Assembly (NCBI RefSeq): GCF_003611465.1
Contig: NZ_RAXV01000012.1
Location: 17,379 to 81,378, forward strand
Reading direction: 5' to 3'
Source of the DNA: Acinetobacter tianfuensis
GTDB lineage: Bacteria > Pseudomonadota > Gammaproteobacteria > Pseudomonadales > Moraxellaceae
DNA: 64,000 bases
This document shows, one piece after another, positions 28,151-38,406 of this stretch (position 1 is the first letter of the stretch; every line of letters begins with the position of its first letter). Position numbers and translations under genes: made by a program. The notes under the pieces were generated by a model. That model had not been told where the DNA came from and made no database searches. It saw only the letters and a program-made list of their open reading frames with translations.

Positions 28151-29182
28151 ATGTCTTTTAAATTTTCAGATGCTTTGCTGGCTTGGTTTGATGTTCATGG
28201 GCGCCATGATCTGCCTTGGCAAGTTGCCGATGATCCATACAAAGTCTGGGTTTCTGAAATCATGCTGCAGCAAACACAAGTCAAAACAGTGCTGCAGTAT
28301 TTTGAGCGTTTTATTCAGCGCTTCCCAACAGTACAGGATTTAGGCACTGCCAGCTGGGATGATGTCGCGCCCTATTGGGCGGGTCTTGGCTACTATGCCC
28401 GTGCGCGCAATCTGCATAAAGCCGCAGGCATCGTTGCACAGCAAGGCAATTTTCCAAAAAACTTAGATGAATGGCAAGCCCTTCCCGGCATAGGCCCATC
28501 GACCGCTGGCGCTTTGATGTCATTAGGCTTGCGTCAATATGGCGTCATTATGGATGGCAACGTCAAACGGGTACTGTCACGCTTCTGCGCCATCGAAGAT
28601 GATTTATCTAAACCTGTACATGAACGCGCCATGTGGCAGCTGGCGGCAGAGCTGTGCCCTGCTGAACGCAACCATGACTACACCCAAGCCATTATGGATT
28701 TAGGCGCAACGGTCTGTACGCCTAAAAAGCCGCTTTGCCTGTATTGTCCAATGCAGCAGCACTGCAAAGCGCATGCCCAAGGTCTAGAAACCGAACTGCC
28801 ATATAAAAAACCGAAAAAGCCTGTTCCCGTCAGAGAAGCTCAAGTCATGCTGATTCAGTCTGCTGGTGAATGGCTGTGGCTGCAGCGTCCGAACAGCGGT
28901 CTATGGGGCGGCCTCTGGTGCCTGCCTATTTTTGAACAGCCGCATGAATTTCAGCAGCAAAGCCAACAGCTGGGGCTGAAACAAATAACTGCACGCGTAC
29001 AAATTTCTCATAGCTTCACACATTTCACGTGGCTGCTGGATGCGGCAGTATTTACCATGCCTGAAGATCAAAAAGAACATTTGGCTATTGAGTTGAATGC
29101 GCAATGGTTTAACCCAGAACAGGCTATTGCGCTCGGTATTCCAACTGCAATGAAAAAATTGATCTCAGCTATCAATCTATGA
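28151..29182 (+). CDS. mutY: Adenine DNA glycosylase MutY
   Basis: This roughly 343-residue base-excision repair enzyme removes adenine mispaired with 8-oxoguanine. It has the HhH-GPD fold (EIMLQQTQVKTVLQYFERF, then LPGIGPSTAGALMS with the catalytic Asp region MDGNVKRVLSR), a [4Fe-4S] cluster loop (CTPKKPLCLYCPMQQHC) near residue 195, and a C-terminal NUDIX-like domain for 8-oxoG recognition. I prefer the ATG at 28151 (MSFKFSDALLAWFD); a GTG at 28136 would add five residues. No strong ribosome site is seen. Confidence 0.95.
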   Translation: MSFKFSDALLAWFDVHGRHDLPWQVADDPYKVWVSEIMLQQTQVKTVLQYFERFIQRFPTVQDLGTASWDDVAPYWAGLGYYARARNLHKAAGIVAQQGNFPKNLDEWQALPGIGPSTAGALMSLGLRQYGVIMDGNVKRVLSRFCAIEDDLSKPVHERAMWQLAAELCPAERNHDYTQAIMDLGATVCTPKKPLCLYCPMQQHCKAHAQGLETELPYKKPKKPVPVREAQVMLIQSAGEWLWLQRPNSGLWGGLWCLPIFEQPHEFQQQSQQLGLKQITARVQISHSFTHFTWLLDAAVFTMPEDQKEHLAIELNAQWFNPEQAIALGIPTAMKKLISAINL

Positions 29183-29244
29183 CATAGTCAGAAGGCTGTA
29201 CATTAAGTGCAGTTCATGACCTAAAGCATAAAGAGGAAGAATAC

Positions 29245-29787
29245 GTGCTGCGCTGGATTGCATTTGCTGTTTTAACTGCTCAACTGCTTTGGCTTGCTGC
29301 CTGTACCAGCACACCGCCAGCCCCCTCCAAACCTGTATTGCCGCAGGCACAGGTGCAAAAACTGCAAAGCATGCGCCTGCCCAGTCAACTGCCGATACCT
29401 GTACAAGGTATTAAAAATAAAGCGCTGACCGACACTTGGGGCGCATCCCGCAGCAGCGGACGTACCCATGAAGGCATTGACATTCTTGCTCCACGTGGAA
29501 CAAAAGTATTCAGCGCCACAGACGGCCTGATTGCCGACTTACGCAATAACAAATTGGGTGGTAAAGTGATCTGGGTGATGGGCCCAGGCGGTTCATGGCA
29601 TTATTATGCGCATTTAGATGATCATAAGCGCGGTCTAAAAACTGGCGACTATGTGAAAAAAGGCGATCTCCTTGGCTATGTAGGCAATACTGGAAATGCC
29701 CGCCATACCGCGCCGCACTTACATTATGGCCTGTACTTGAACGGTAAAGGCCGCGGTGCAGTCAATCCCTACCCTTATTTACGTTAA
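29245..29787 (+). CDS. M23 (LytM-domain) peptidase lipoprotein
   Basis: This 180-residue protein has a lipoprotein signal ending at Cys20 (LLWLAAC). The M23 domain carries the zinc-site sequences RTHEGIDILAPRGT near residue 72 and APHLHYGLYLNG near 157, with HYYAHLDDH between. It probably cleaves or binds cell-wall peptide crosslinks from the outer membrane. The HxxxD and HLH residues are present, so it may be catalytically active. Start is GTG after AGAGGAAGA. It lies 62 bases after mutY. Confidence 0.92.
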   Translation: MLRWIAFAVLTAQLLWLAACTSTPPAPSKPVLPQAQVQKLQSMRLPSQLPIPVQGIKNKALTDTWGASRSSGRTHEGIDILAPRGTKVFSATDGLIADLRNNKLGGKVIWVMGPGGSWHYYAHLDDHKRGLKTGDYVKKGDLLGYVGNTGNARHTAPHLHYGLYLNGKGRGAVNPYPYLR

Positions 29788-29803
29788 TTATCAGGAAATA
29801 TTC

Positions 29804-30049
29804 ATGTCAGAAGCACTGATCAGCCGCCTTGTTGAATTTGCAGAATCAGGAAATCAGCAAAAAATTACATTGGCTGGACAAACACATCAAGGCTGGATCA
29901 TGGAAATTACTGAAGAAGCGCTGCTGATCAGCACAGGCTATGCAGACAAAGTCGGTAAAGATGTCTGGATTCAGTTTGCAGATTTAGATCAAGCTGAACT
30001 GCAATACTGGGACAATAAGCATGACCAATGGACCATCTTTAAAATTTAA
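29804..30049 (+). CDS. Conserved small hypothetical protein (81 aa)
   Basis: The protein begins MSEALISRLVEFAESGNQQK at an ATG behind CAGGAAA and is rich in acidic residues, with beta-type stretches such as GWIMEITEEALLISTGYADK. It has no signal peptide, membrane segment or recognised motif. Stop is 18 bases before tag. Its composition and even spacing in the run mutY-M23-this-tag suggest a real gene. I do not recognise a function; a small beta-barrel of the Sm or Tudor type would fit the pattern but this is a guess. Confidence 0.8.
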   Translation: MSEALISRLVEFAESGNQQKITLAGQTHQGWIMEITEEALLISTGYADKVGKDVWIQFADLDQAELQYWDNKHDQWTIFKI

Positions 30050-30067
30050 TGAAAAGGAGCATTCAAC

Positions 30068-30637
30068 ATGACCACACAACGCTGTGCTTGGTGCTCCGAA
30101 GATCCTTTATATATTGCCTATCACGATACTGAATGGGGCAAGCCCAGTTTTGATGAACAGCATCTCTTTGAAATGCTGTGCCTTGAAGGACAGCAAGCTG
30201 GGCTCTCTTGGATCACTGTGCTGAAAAAACGCGCGGGCTATCAGCAGCATTTTTTTCACTATCCAATTGCCCAAATCGCCGCCTTAAGTGATTTGGAATT
30301 AGAAGAAAAATTACAAGATTCAGGCTTAATCCGCCATCTGGGCAAACTCACTGCGATTCGCGAAAATGCCAAGGCATGGCAGCGGTTAAAAACGCAAGGG
30401 ATTCATCCCGTGGAATTTCTTTGGAGTTTTGTCCAAGGTCAAATTTCCAACAATGATGTTGCTGAATACCGTACCGCCCCTGCACAAACAGCTCAAAGTC
30501 AAGCGATGTCCAAAGCATTAAAGAAACATGGTTTTAAATTTGTCGGCCCGACAACATGCTATGCACTGATGCAAGCCATCGGCATGGTCAATGATCATGA
30601 AAATCACTGTGACTTTAAACATACACAAGCAGAATGA
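30068..30637 (+). CDS. tag: DNA-3-methyladenine glycosylase I
   Basis: This 189-residue repair enzyme excises 3-methyladenine from alkylated DNA. It begins with the zinc-site region RCAWCSEDPLYIAYHDTEWG, shows the catalytic and base-pocket stretch CLEGQQAGLSWITVLKKR near residue 38, and ends with the second zinc ligand region NDHENHCDFKH. All are standard Tag features. An AAAGGAG ribosome site precedes the ATG. Confidence 0.95.
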   Translation: MTTQRCAWCSEDPLYIAYHDTEWGKPSFDEQHLFEMLCLEGQQAGLSWITVLKKRAGYQQHFFHYPIAQIAALSDLELEEKLQDSGLIRHLGKLTAIRENAKAWQRLKTQGIHPVEFLWSFVQGQISNNDVAEYRTAPAQTAQSQAMSKALKKHGFKFVGPTTCYALMQAIGMVNDHENHCDFKHTQAE

Positions 30638-30661
30638 CATATAAAACATGAGGATAAAATA

Positions 30662-31693
30662 ATGAATGACAACACAATTCACGCTTATGCCGCAATGAGC
30701 AGCGGTGAAGCGCTTGTTCCCTACCAATTTGATGCCGGTGAATTGCAAGCGCATCAGGTAGAGGTCAAAGTAGAATACTGCGGCTTATGTCATTCTGACT
30801 TATCCATTATTAATAATGACTGGAAATCATCAGTCTATCCAGTCATAGCAGGCCATGAAATTATCGGCACCATCACTCAATTAGGCAGTGAAGCCAAGGG
30901 GCTGAAAGTTGGACAGCGTGTCGGCATCGGCTGGACAGCAGAAAGCTGCCAGCACTGTGACCCGTGCATCGATGGCCGTCAGGTACAATGCACAGGCGGT
31001 AAAACTGCAACAATCGTGGGCCATGCAGGCGGTTTTGCAGATAAAGTCCGTGCTGGCTGGCAATGGATCATCCCGCTGCCGGATGATCTGGACGCCGAAA
31101 GTGCAGGACCGCTGCTGTGCGGCGGCATCACCGTTTTTGATCCAATTCTGCAGCACCAAATTCAGGCGATTCACCATGTCGGCGTGATTGGGATTGGCGG
31201 CCTTGGTCATATTGCCATTAAGCTGCTAAAAGCATGGGGCTGTGAAATTACCGCCTTTACCGCCAGTCCAGATAAAACGGAAGAACTGAAAGCTATGGGT
31301 GCAGACCATGTGGTGAATAGCCGTGATGATGCAGCGCTGAAAGCGCAGCGCGCTAAGTTCGATCTGCTGCTATGCACAGTAAATGTCAGCATGAACTGGC
31401 AAAATTACTTAAATACACTCGCTCCAAATGGCAGCCTGCATATGCTGGGTTTACCGCTTGAACCTATGCCAATTGCTGCAGGCTCACTCATCAGCGGTGC
31501 AAAATCTGTTACTGGCTCGTCTACTGGCTCTCCTGCTGCGCTGCGCCAGTTGCTGAAGTTTGCTGCCCGAAAAAATATTGCGCCGCAAGTTGAAGTCTAT
31601 CCCATGTCAAAAATCAATGACGCGATTGAACGCCTGCATTCAGGCCAAGCCCGCTACCGCATTGTACTGAAGGCTGATTTTTCAGCTGAATGA
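30662..31693 (+). CDS. Zinc-dependent alcohol dehydrogenase (cinnamyl-alcohol-dehydrogenase type)
   Basis: This 343-residue medium-chain dehydrogenase has the catalytic zinc site [10 protein letters not shown] near residue 40 and GHEIIGTI near 63. The structural zinc cysteines are in [17 protein letters not shown] near 96, and the cofactor-binding motif [11 protein letters not shown] is near 178. It resembles the YahK/CAD group that reduces aldehydes, usually with NADPH. It is followed by a good terminator. Confidence 0.92.
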   Translation: MNDNTIHAYAAMSSGEALVPYQFDAGELQAHQVEVKVEYCGLCHSDLSIINNDWKSSVYPVIAGHEIIGTITQLGSEAKGLKVGQRVGIGWTAESCQHCDPCIDGRQVQCTGGKTATIVGHAGGFADKVRAGWQWIIPLPDDLDAESAGPLLCGGITVFDPILQHQIQAIHHVGVIGIGGLGHIAIKLLKAWGCEITAFTASPDKTEELKAMGADHVVNSRDDAALKAQRAKFDLLLCTVNVSMNWQNYLNTLAPNGSLHMLGLPLEPMPIAAGSLISGAKSVTGSSTGSPAALRQLLKFAARKNIAPQVEVYPMSKINDAIERLHSGQARYRIVLKADFSAE

Positions 31694-31702
31694 TTCAGTA
31701 TT

Positions 31703-31728
31703 AAAGTCTGCTTTGTGCAGGCTTTTTT
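31703..31728 (+). terminator. Terminator after the alcohol dehydrogenase gene
   Basis: AAAGTCTGC (31703-31711) pairs with GCAGGCTTT (31717-31725), with one G-U position, and is followed by further T residues. It lies just beyond the end of the convergent mocR-type gene and may serve both strands. Confidence 0.75.
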
Positions 31729-31736
31729 AACCGCGT

Positions 31737-33191
31737 TCAGATTTTCAAACATGATACGCGCTTTGCTTCAGCACATTGCCTGCGCACCCAGTTTGCCAGC
31801 AGCCTAATCGCTTGCCGAATGTCATCGGACATTTCATGCCCTGCATTGAGACGGATGCAGCTGTTGTAGCGCTGTTCCCCGCCAAACAAAAGCCCTGGCA
31901 CAATATTGATGCCATGCTGCTGCGCGTAAATATACATTTCCCAGCTATTAATCTGTTTGGGCAGCTGCAGCCACAAAGCATAGCTGCCCTGCGGATGATT
32001 CAAGCCTATTTCAACCCCCTCAAAACATTCAGCGATAAACTGACGGTACTGCTCCACCTGCTGCTGCAGTTTTCGGCGCAGCGGCTGTAAATGCTGACGG
32101 TACGCCCTGCTGTAAATTAAGTCTGCCAATCCCAGCTGTAAGGGTGTATTCACAGCAACATGCTGGGTCAGCACCAAGGCATGCAAATGCTGCAGACGCT
32201 GCGGCAAACAAAACCAGCCTACCCGATAAGAAGGAGACAGAACCTTAGATACTGAGCCGCAATAAATCACATAACCCTGCCGATCCCAATATTGCATGGG
32301 CAGCGGGCGCTGTGCCTGAAAACCGCATTCAGCATAAATATCATCCTCAATAATCAAGCATTGATATTTTTCCGCAAGGCGCACAATTTGCTCTTTTTCC
32401 TCATTGCTCAGACAAAAGCCTAAAGGATTTTGAAAATTAGCTGTCAGCAAACATGCTTTCGCGCCCGAATCTCGCATTGCCTGCTCGAGACGCTGTAAAT
32501 CAAAACCTGACGTATCTGCTGGAATCTCGACAATTTTTCGTTTAAGCAGCGCCAGCAGCTGCAGCTGACCATTATAGTTTGGCGTGGGCACAATGATACT
32601 GTCCCCTGCCTGCGTGATGCTTTGAATCACCATAGACAGGGCTGGCATACAGCCGTTGCTGATATAAATTTGATCAGGCGCGATATAAAAGCCATCTTCT
32701 GCCCAATGGTTCGACAGCGCTTCGCGCAGCGTGATATGGCCTTGCCGGTCACTATACAAAAAGTCTTCAGGCTTGCTGTGCTTCAGCGCCCGCTGAATCG
32801 AACGGCGCAGCGCATCAACAGGCACTAAATTTGGAGAAAGCTGAATCGAACCGAGATGAATCAATTTACTGTCAATCGCGGCCTGCTGAATTTGAATCTG
32901 CAGCTCCAAATGCGATACCTCCCGCACATTGGGCTGGAAATCTGGGTGTAAAGGCAGGGCAATAGCATTTTGAGCGCCTAAAGGCTGCTGCACATAAAAT
33001 CCTGCTTTATCACGTGCATAAATTAAACCCTGCGCTTCCAGCAATTCATAACAGCGTTTCGCCGTGTTTAAGCTGATCTGATGCTGCTGTGAAAATTGAC
33101 GCAGCGCATACAGACGCTGCCCTGCAGCTAATTCACCGCTGTAAATTTTCTGTGCCAGCTGCTGCGCAAGCTGTTGATATTGAAATGCCAT
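31737..33191 (-). CDS. MocR-type (GntR/aminotransferase) transcriptional regulator
   Basis: This roughly 484-residue regulator has an N-terminal GntR winged helix (LRQFSQQHQISLNTAKRCYE, residues 29-48) and a C-terminal class I aminotransferase-like domain with the PLP lysine in YCGSVSKVLSPSYRVGW near residue 300. MocR proteins sense PLP or an amino compound and usually control a nearby divergent gene. The ATG at 33191 has AAAGGG five bases upstream and is preferred over a start at 33230. A tandem TGTATC repeat at 33216-33227 in the divergent region is a candidate operator. The regulated pathway is unknown. Confidence 0.9.
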   Translation of the reverse strand: MAFQYQQLAQQLAQKIYSGELAAGQRLYALRQFSQQHQISLNTAKRCYELLEAQGLIYARDKAGFYVQQPLGAQNAIALPLHPDFQPNVREVSHLELQIQIQQAAIDSKLIHLGSIQLSPNLVPVDALRRSIQRALKHSKPEDFLYSDRQGHITLREALSNHWAEDGFYIAPDQIYISNGCMPALSMVIQSITQAGDSIIVPTPNYNGQLQLLALLKRKIVEIPADTSGFDLQRLEQAMRDSGAKACLLTANFQNPLGFCLSNEEKEQIVRLAEKYQCLIIEDDIYAECGFQAQRPLPMQYWDRQGYVIYCGSVSKVLSPSYRVGWFCLPQRLQHLHALVLTQHVAVNTPLQLGLADLIYSRAYRQHLQPLRRKLQQQVEQYRQFIAECFEGVEIGLNHPQGSYALWLQLPKQINSWEMYIYAQQHGINIVPGLLFGGEQRYNSCIRLNAGHEMSDDIRQAIRLLANWVRRQCAEAKRVSCLKI

Positions 33192-33215
33192 CTGTACCCT
33201 TTTTTTAATATTTCT

Positions 33216-33227
33216 TGTATCTGTATC
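33216..33227. promoter_or_regulatory. Candidate MocR operator (tandem TGTATC repeat)
   Basis: TGTATC occurs twice in immediate tandem between the mocR-type start (33191) and the divergent lipoprotein start (33302). Direct repeats close to their own promoter are typical MocR sites. This is pattern-based inference. Confidence 0.35.
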
Positions 33228-33301
33228 CATTAAGTTAACAGATTTATGCTGACTGCATCAGATTTTTAAGTGTCATACCAAAAAAAGGGGGGAAAATAGA
33301 T

Positions 33302-33721
33302 ATGAAAAACAGTAATCCGCTTAAAGCCATTCTAGCCGTTATTGGCGCATTAGCGCTCACAGCCTGCCAGCCCGAACAGCAGACGCAGGCCAATAATCAG
33401 CAAAATTTTGTCTGCAAATCTTTAATTCACGGATTTTTGAGCGCACAGAAACTGACGCAATATGAACTGGAACAAATCCAGCCAGTTACTGCCAGCGGAT
33501 TCAGTCAGAAGCTGTATATATACAAGGCCAGATCAGATACAGGCATCAATGTCATGCCGCAGCAGACTAAACTGCGTTTTGCCTGTGAGCAAATGACAGC
33601 GCGGAAATTCCAAATCAAACTGCGGCAGGCACAAGGGCCAGAGTATCCCTTACTCAGCGTTGAGCTGCCTGAAACGCAGCAGATGCAGCAGCTGACCGCA
33701 TATCATCTTTCAGCAGACTAA
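33302..33721 (+). CDS. Hypothetical lipoprotein
   Basis: This 139-residue protein has a lipoprotein signal (ILAVIGALALTAC, Cys22) followed by a Gln/Asn-rich linker and a small domain with two later cysteines (FVCKSLIHG and FACEQMTARK), which could form a disulfide in the periplasm. A strong AGGGGGG ribosome site precedes the ATG. It is divergent from the MocR regulator and could be its target. I do not recognise a family. Confidence 0.82.
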   Translation: MKNSNPLKAILAVIGALALTACQPEQQTQANNQQNFVCKSLIHGFLSAQKLTQYELEQIQPVTASGFSQKLYIYKARSDTGINVMPQQTKLRFACEQMTARKFQIKLRQAQGPEYPLLSVELPETQQMQQLTAYHLSAD

Positions 33722-33747
33722 AGCGGCTCATCGTGGCTCAGACGCTT

Positions 33748-34392
33748 TTATTTTAAAATATCAGGAAGCGCCGCCGCGGCTTTAGGTTTCGACAGCTCAG
33801 CTTTCATTTTTCGCAGCATTTGATAAGGCTGCTGCTGCACAAACATGTTCGCTGCCGAAAGCGGAATAGAGCCCTCAGGGTTGGCATAGCCATAAGTTGA
33901 GACTTTGACTTTCTGCGGGCCAAGTTTTTGAAAGGACCAATCACCTTCATAATTGGTCAAGCGGACATACTCTTTATTTAGCGGATAACCTTTTTTAAGC
34001 GCTTTATTTTGAATGCTGATAATACCTTGAGCATCTTTGCTCATCTTTCCTTGCACCACTAAATCGCGGTCTTTTAAAGGGAAAGGAAAATCTAAAACCA
34101 TGTACAGCTGAAATTCACCTTTTTTAGGGTCACGTGACAGCACTTTCATGCTGCCTAAAAACGGCACCCATTTCACAGCATGATCGACATCTAAAATCAG
34201 CGACACTGCCTGTTCAATTGGCACATTAAGCGTGGTTTCCGCCTTATACATCATGATCGGATTTTCGCTGTCCTGATAAGTCCAGACCTTAATGTTGTTT
34301 TTATTAATACTCAGCTTGGCATCGGCTGCCGGCGAGGCCTGCACTGCGCTGCAAAACAGCGCAGCGCAAGCCGTCAAAATCAATTTCTTCAT
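33748..34392 (-). CDS. START domain-containing periplasmic protein
   Basis: This 214-residue protein has a signal peptide (MKKLILTACAALFCSAVQAS) and a START/SRPBCC-like domain. Signs are TTLNVPIEQAVSLILDVDHA, VKWVPFLGSMKVLSRDPKKG and DFPFPLKDRDLVVQGKMS, which match the lipid-binding START fold in bacteria. It may bind a hydrophobic ligand in the periplasm. It lies downstream of dapB in the same direction after about 57 bases and convergent with the lipoprotein gene. The ligand is unknown. Confidence 0.85.
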   Translation of the reverse strand: MKKLILTACAALFCSAVQASPAADAKLSINKNNIKVWTYQDSENPIMMYKAETTLNVPIEQAVSLILDVDHAVKWVPFLGSMKVLSRDPKKGEFQLYMVLDFPFPLKDRDLVVQGKMSKDAQGIISIQNKALKKGYPLNKEYVRLTNYEGDWSFQKLGPQKVKVSTYGYANPEGSIPLSAANMFVQQQPYQMLRKMKAELSKPKAAAALPDILK

Positions 34393-34449
34393 TCCAATTT
34401 ATCGTCTTTTTTTAATTTTGTTTATTTTATAACGGAATTTTAAAACGAT

Positions 34450-35373
<924 letters not shown>

Positions 35374-35481
35374 TTACAGCTTCCGCTGGATCACATCGCC
35401 ACCTTAATCCGCATGGCCGCACCTGATTTTTGCCCGTATTTCGATGTATCATAGGCGGGTTTTATTTATACTGAATCGAGC

Positions 35482-37119
35482 ATGAAAAACATTTTGTTTA
35501 TCGGTGCTGCAATCTGCCTGTTCTTATCATGGCTCATGCCAGTGCATTACCGCCCATGGGTCACCTACACTGGTGAACTGTATGCCTTTATCGCATTGGT
35601 TCTGCTTATGGCTGCCAGCTTAAAAGAAAAGCTGCTGGTGCCGAAAATCGCCCTGCCTTTTTTCGCCCTTTCAGTGCTGCCTTTGCTGCATTTTACCTTT
35701 GGGCATGTGTATTACTTCAGCATTGCTCTGCTGGGCTTTTTATATGTAGGCGGATTTTGCCTAGCGCTCGTACTGGGCTTTAGCCTGTCACAAGGCGAAC
35801 AGCGCAGAACTGCGGTGTTTAGCGCACTCAGTTATACCTTTTTAATTTCTGGTGTTGCTACAGGCTTAATTGCCATTTGCCAAGCGCTGAATTTCGATGA
35901 GCCGCTGAATGCCATCATGATGAATATCAGCGGGTCAACGCGCCCGTTTGCCAACTTTGCTCAGCCAAATTTGATGGCGACGTTTTTGCTGATGGCGCTG
36001 ATGGCAACGCTGTATTTATATGAGAAAAAAGCGCTGGCGACAAAATGGCTGGTGCTGTGCGCGCTGCCGATTTTAATTGGCGTGGTGCTGAGCCAGTCAC
36101 GCACCTCTTGGGTTGCCAGTATCAGCATCTTGCTTTATCTCGCTTATCAGCAGTTCCGTCATCAAGTGCGTTTGCGCTGGTTTTACAGCCTCGCTTGGTT
36201 CAGTTTATTTGCCGGCATGATTATGCTGATGCCGCATTTCACGCAAATGCTGGCAGAAAGCTCCAGCATGGAAGTGCTGAAAAGCCGCGACTTGGCGCAG
36301 CGCGCTGGCGGCGATATGTCACGCTTAGCCATTTGGCAGCAAATGCTGCATGCCGTGGCGGCACAGCCGTGGTTCGGCTATGGCTGGTATCAAAGCAGCA
36401 CTGCTTTTGTCAGCGTTTCAGAATTTCATCAAGGCCCTGTTTGGATCCGCAGCGCACATAACTTTATGCTGGATTTCCTGCTGTGGAACGGCGCTGCCGT
36501 TGCTGTTCCTTTTTTTGCCTACCTCAATTACTGGCTGATCCAGCTGCACCGTCAGGTCAACTCAGCTGAGTCTGTGATTGGCATGCTCATGCTTGGCGCA
36601 TTTGCCGTACATGCCCTGCTCGAATTTCCGCAGAATTATGCCTTCTTCCTTCTGCCCGTTGGCTTCATTTTAGGCACACTGCAAGCGCAGAATATCAAAA
36701 CCAAAGTGCTGGCATTGCCTGCGCTCAGCAACACGCTGATCTTGGCTTTTGCAGTCTTCATGCTGGCATTGGTATACCGCGATTACGACACGGTTGTGCC
36801 TAAATTGGGCAATGTTTATAAGTATGAAAATACGCCTGAAAAAATCACCAACTTTGACCGTATTTATGTCCTGACTGAATTGGATCAGCGCATTAATTTT
36901 ATCATGATGAATCCGACTCACCCTGCTACGCCAGAGCAGATTGAGCTGGCTGGTCAAATGGCGCGCAGCTATCCGACCCGCTACCATATTATTAAATATG
37001 CAAAAATGCTGGCCAATAACGGCTATGAAGCAGAAGCTAGACATCAGCTGAAACTGCTGAAAATTATTCAAAAAATGGATCTTGAATATGACAGCCTGCT
37101 GCAAAAACCAGCCAGCTGA
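35482..37119 (+). CDS. pglL: PglL-type O-oligosaccharyltransferase (Wzy_C family)
   Basis: This 545-residue polytopic membrane protein has about 11-13 membrane segments. The conserved arginine-containing loop SQSRTSWVASISI lies near residue 210, WFGYGWYQSST near 300, and the key His motif RSAHNFMLDFLLW near 325, followed by a soluble C-terminal tail with helical repeats. Members move undecaprenyl-linked glycans onto serine or threonine of periplasmic proteins; WaaL ligases look similar. The size and C-terminal domain favour PglL. In Acinetobacter the K unit is the usual donor, linking it to the K locus here. Confidence 0.85.
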   Translation: MKNILFIGAAICLFLSWLMPVHYRPWVTYTGELYAFIALVLLMAASLKEKLLVPKIALPFFALSVLPLLHFTFGHVYYFSIALLGFLYVGGFCLALVLGFSLSQGEQRRTAVFSALSYTFLISGVATGLIAICQALNFDEPLNAIMMNISGSTRPFANFAQPNLMATFLLMALMATLYLYEKKALATKWLVLCALPILIGVVLSQSRTSWVASISILLYLAYQQFRHQVRLRWFYSLAWFSLFAGMIMLMPHFTQMLAESSSMEVLKSRDLAQRAGGDMSRLAIWQQMLHAVAAQPWFGYGWYQSSTAFVSVSEFHQGPVWIRSAHNFMLDFLLWNGAAVAVPFFAYLNYWLIQLHRQVNSAESVIGMLMLGAFAVHALLEFPQNYAFFLLPVGFILGTLQAQNIKTKVLALPALSNTLILAFAVFMLALVYRDYDTVVPKLGNVYKYENTPEKITNFDRIYVLTELDQRINFIMMNPTHPATPEQIELAGQMARSYPTRYHIIKYAKMLANNGYEAEARHQLKLLKIIQKMDLEYDSLLQKPAS

Positions 37120-37132
37120 TCACTCTGTTCAC

Positions 37133-37168
37133 GCATAAAAAAAGCGCCAGAAGGCGCTTTTTTTATGC
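37133..37168. terminator. Bidirectional terminator between pglL and dnaJ
   Basis: A perfect inverted repeat with 16-base arms (37133-37148 and 37153-37168) around AGAA has A-tract and T-tract ends, so it works on both strands between the two convergent genes. Confidence 0.92.
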
Positions 37169-37176
37169 ACTGACGC

Positions 37177-38301
37177 TTAGTCAAATAAACGGTCAAAGAA
37201 TGATTTTTTCTTTGGAGAAGATTTAGAACCTTCCTCACCTTCCATCGTCGCTTGCAGCTCTTTGAGCAGCTCACGCTGGCGTGAAGTCAAGTTCACAGGT
37301 GTTTCTACCACAATACGGCAAAGTAAATCACCCTGCATGCTGGTGCGCACAGGTTTTACACCTTTGCCGCGTAAACGGAACATTTTACCTGTTTGCGTAC
37401 CTTCCGGCACTTTTAGGCTGACACGTCCATCCAGAGTCGGAATTTCAATTTCTTTACCTAAAGCTGCATCGGCAATGCTGACCGGCACATCCATATACAG
37501 ATCTGCGCCGTCACGCTGGAACACTTCATGTTCACGCACGACAACTTCTACGTACAAATCACCAGATTGGCCGTCACGAATCGCTTCGCCTTTGCCGCTC
37601 AAGCGTACGCGGTCGCCATTGTCCACGCCTGCAGGAATGGTAACCTCAAGCGTTTGCTGACGGTCTGCCACGCCAGAACCATGGCATGATTTACATGGAT
37701 TCTTAATAATTTTACCTTGACCGCGGCAAGTGCTGCAGGTTTGCTGTACAGAGAAGAAACCTTGCTGCATGCGGACTTGGCCTGCGCCATGACAGGTTTT
37801 ACAGGTTTCCACGTCGTTCGGGTTCTGCGAACCTTTACCGCCGCACGGCTCACATGGCGCTGGCGCAGTAAAAGTAATGGTTTTCTTAATCCCTTTTACC
37901 GCTTCTTCAAGCGTAAGCTCCATGACATAACGCAAGTCTGAACCGCGTCGCGCGCGCTGCTGGCCGCCACGTCCGCCGCCGCCGCCGAATGCGCCGCCAA
38001 AAATGTCGCCGAACTGGCTGAAAATGTCTTCTGCGCTGAAGCCGCCAAAACCGCCGCCTCCGCCGCCCATGCCGCCTTCAAAGGCCTGATGCCCCATACG
38101 GTCATACATGCTGCGTTTTTCACTGTCTGAAAGCACTTCATACGCTTCAGCAGCTTCTTTAAACTTTTCTTCTGCTTCAGGATTGTCTGGGTTGCGGTCA
38201 GGGTGATACTTCATCGCCAACTTACGGTAGGCTTTTTTAATCTCATCATCACCTGCGGTTTTAGAAACGCCTAAAACCTCATAATAATCACGTTTAGCCA
38301 T
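37177..38301 (-). CDS. dnaJ: Chaperone protein DnaJ
   Basis: This 374-residue Hsp40 co-chaperone has an N-terminal J domain with the HPD motif ([10 protein letters not shown], residue 30 onward) and a glycine/phenylalanine-rich linker ([16 protein letters not shown]). Four zinc-binding repeats follow ([32 protein letters not shown]), then the C-terminal substrate-binding domains. It stimulates DnaK ATPase. A GAGGAG site lies before the ATG and a sigma-32 promoter is visible upstream. dnaK is not in the window. Confidence 0.97.
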   Translation of the reverse strand: MAKRDYYEVLGVSKTAGDDEIKKAYRKLAMKYHPDRNPDNPEAEEKFKEAAEAYEVLSDSEKRSMYDRMGHQAFEGGMGGGGGGFGGFSAEDIFSQFGDIFGGAFGGGGGRGGQQRARRGSDLRYVMELTLEEAVKGIKKTITFTAPAPCEPCGGKGSQNPNDVETCKTCHGAGQVRMQQGFFSVQQTCSTCRGQGKIIKNPCKSCHGSGVADRQQTLEVTIPAGVDNGDRVRLSGKGEAIRDGQSGDLYVEVVVREHEVFQRDGADLYMDVPVSIADAALGKEIEIPTLDGRVSLKVPEGTQTGKMFRLRGKGVKPVRTSMQGDLLCRIVVETPVNLTSRQRELLKELQATMEGEEGSKSSPKKKSFFDRLFD

Positions 38302-38350
38302 GTCTGGCGATGCTCCTCACGGAATTTATTTAATACTGGTCTGTGGTCTG

Positions 38351-38378
38351 AAATTGGGGAATCAAACCATTTTTCAAG
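38351..38378 (-). promoter_or_regulatory. Sigma-32 (heat-shock) promoter for dnaJ
   Basis: On the minus strand CTTGAAA (38378-38372) is followed after 12 bases by CCCCAATTT (38359-38351), nearly the sigma-32 consensus CTTGAAA-N-CCCCATnT. Transcription would begin about 40 bases upstream of the dnaJ start. Confidence 0.8.
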
Positions 38379-38406
38379 GGTAAACTGTGAAAAAAATATA
38401 AAGCGC

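Noticed and set aside
37262..37660. 132-codon plus-strand frame
   Set aside because: Antisense to dnaJ; composition (Ser/Arg/Thr-rich) follows from the dnaJ codons.
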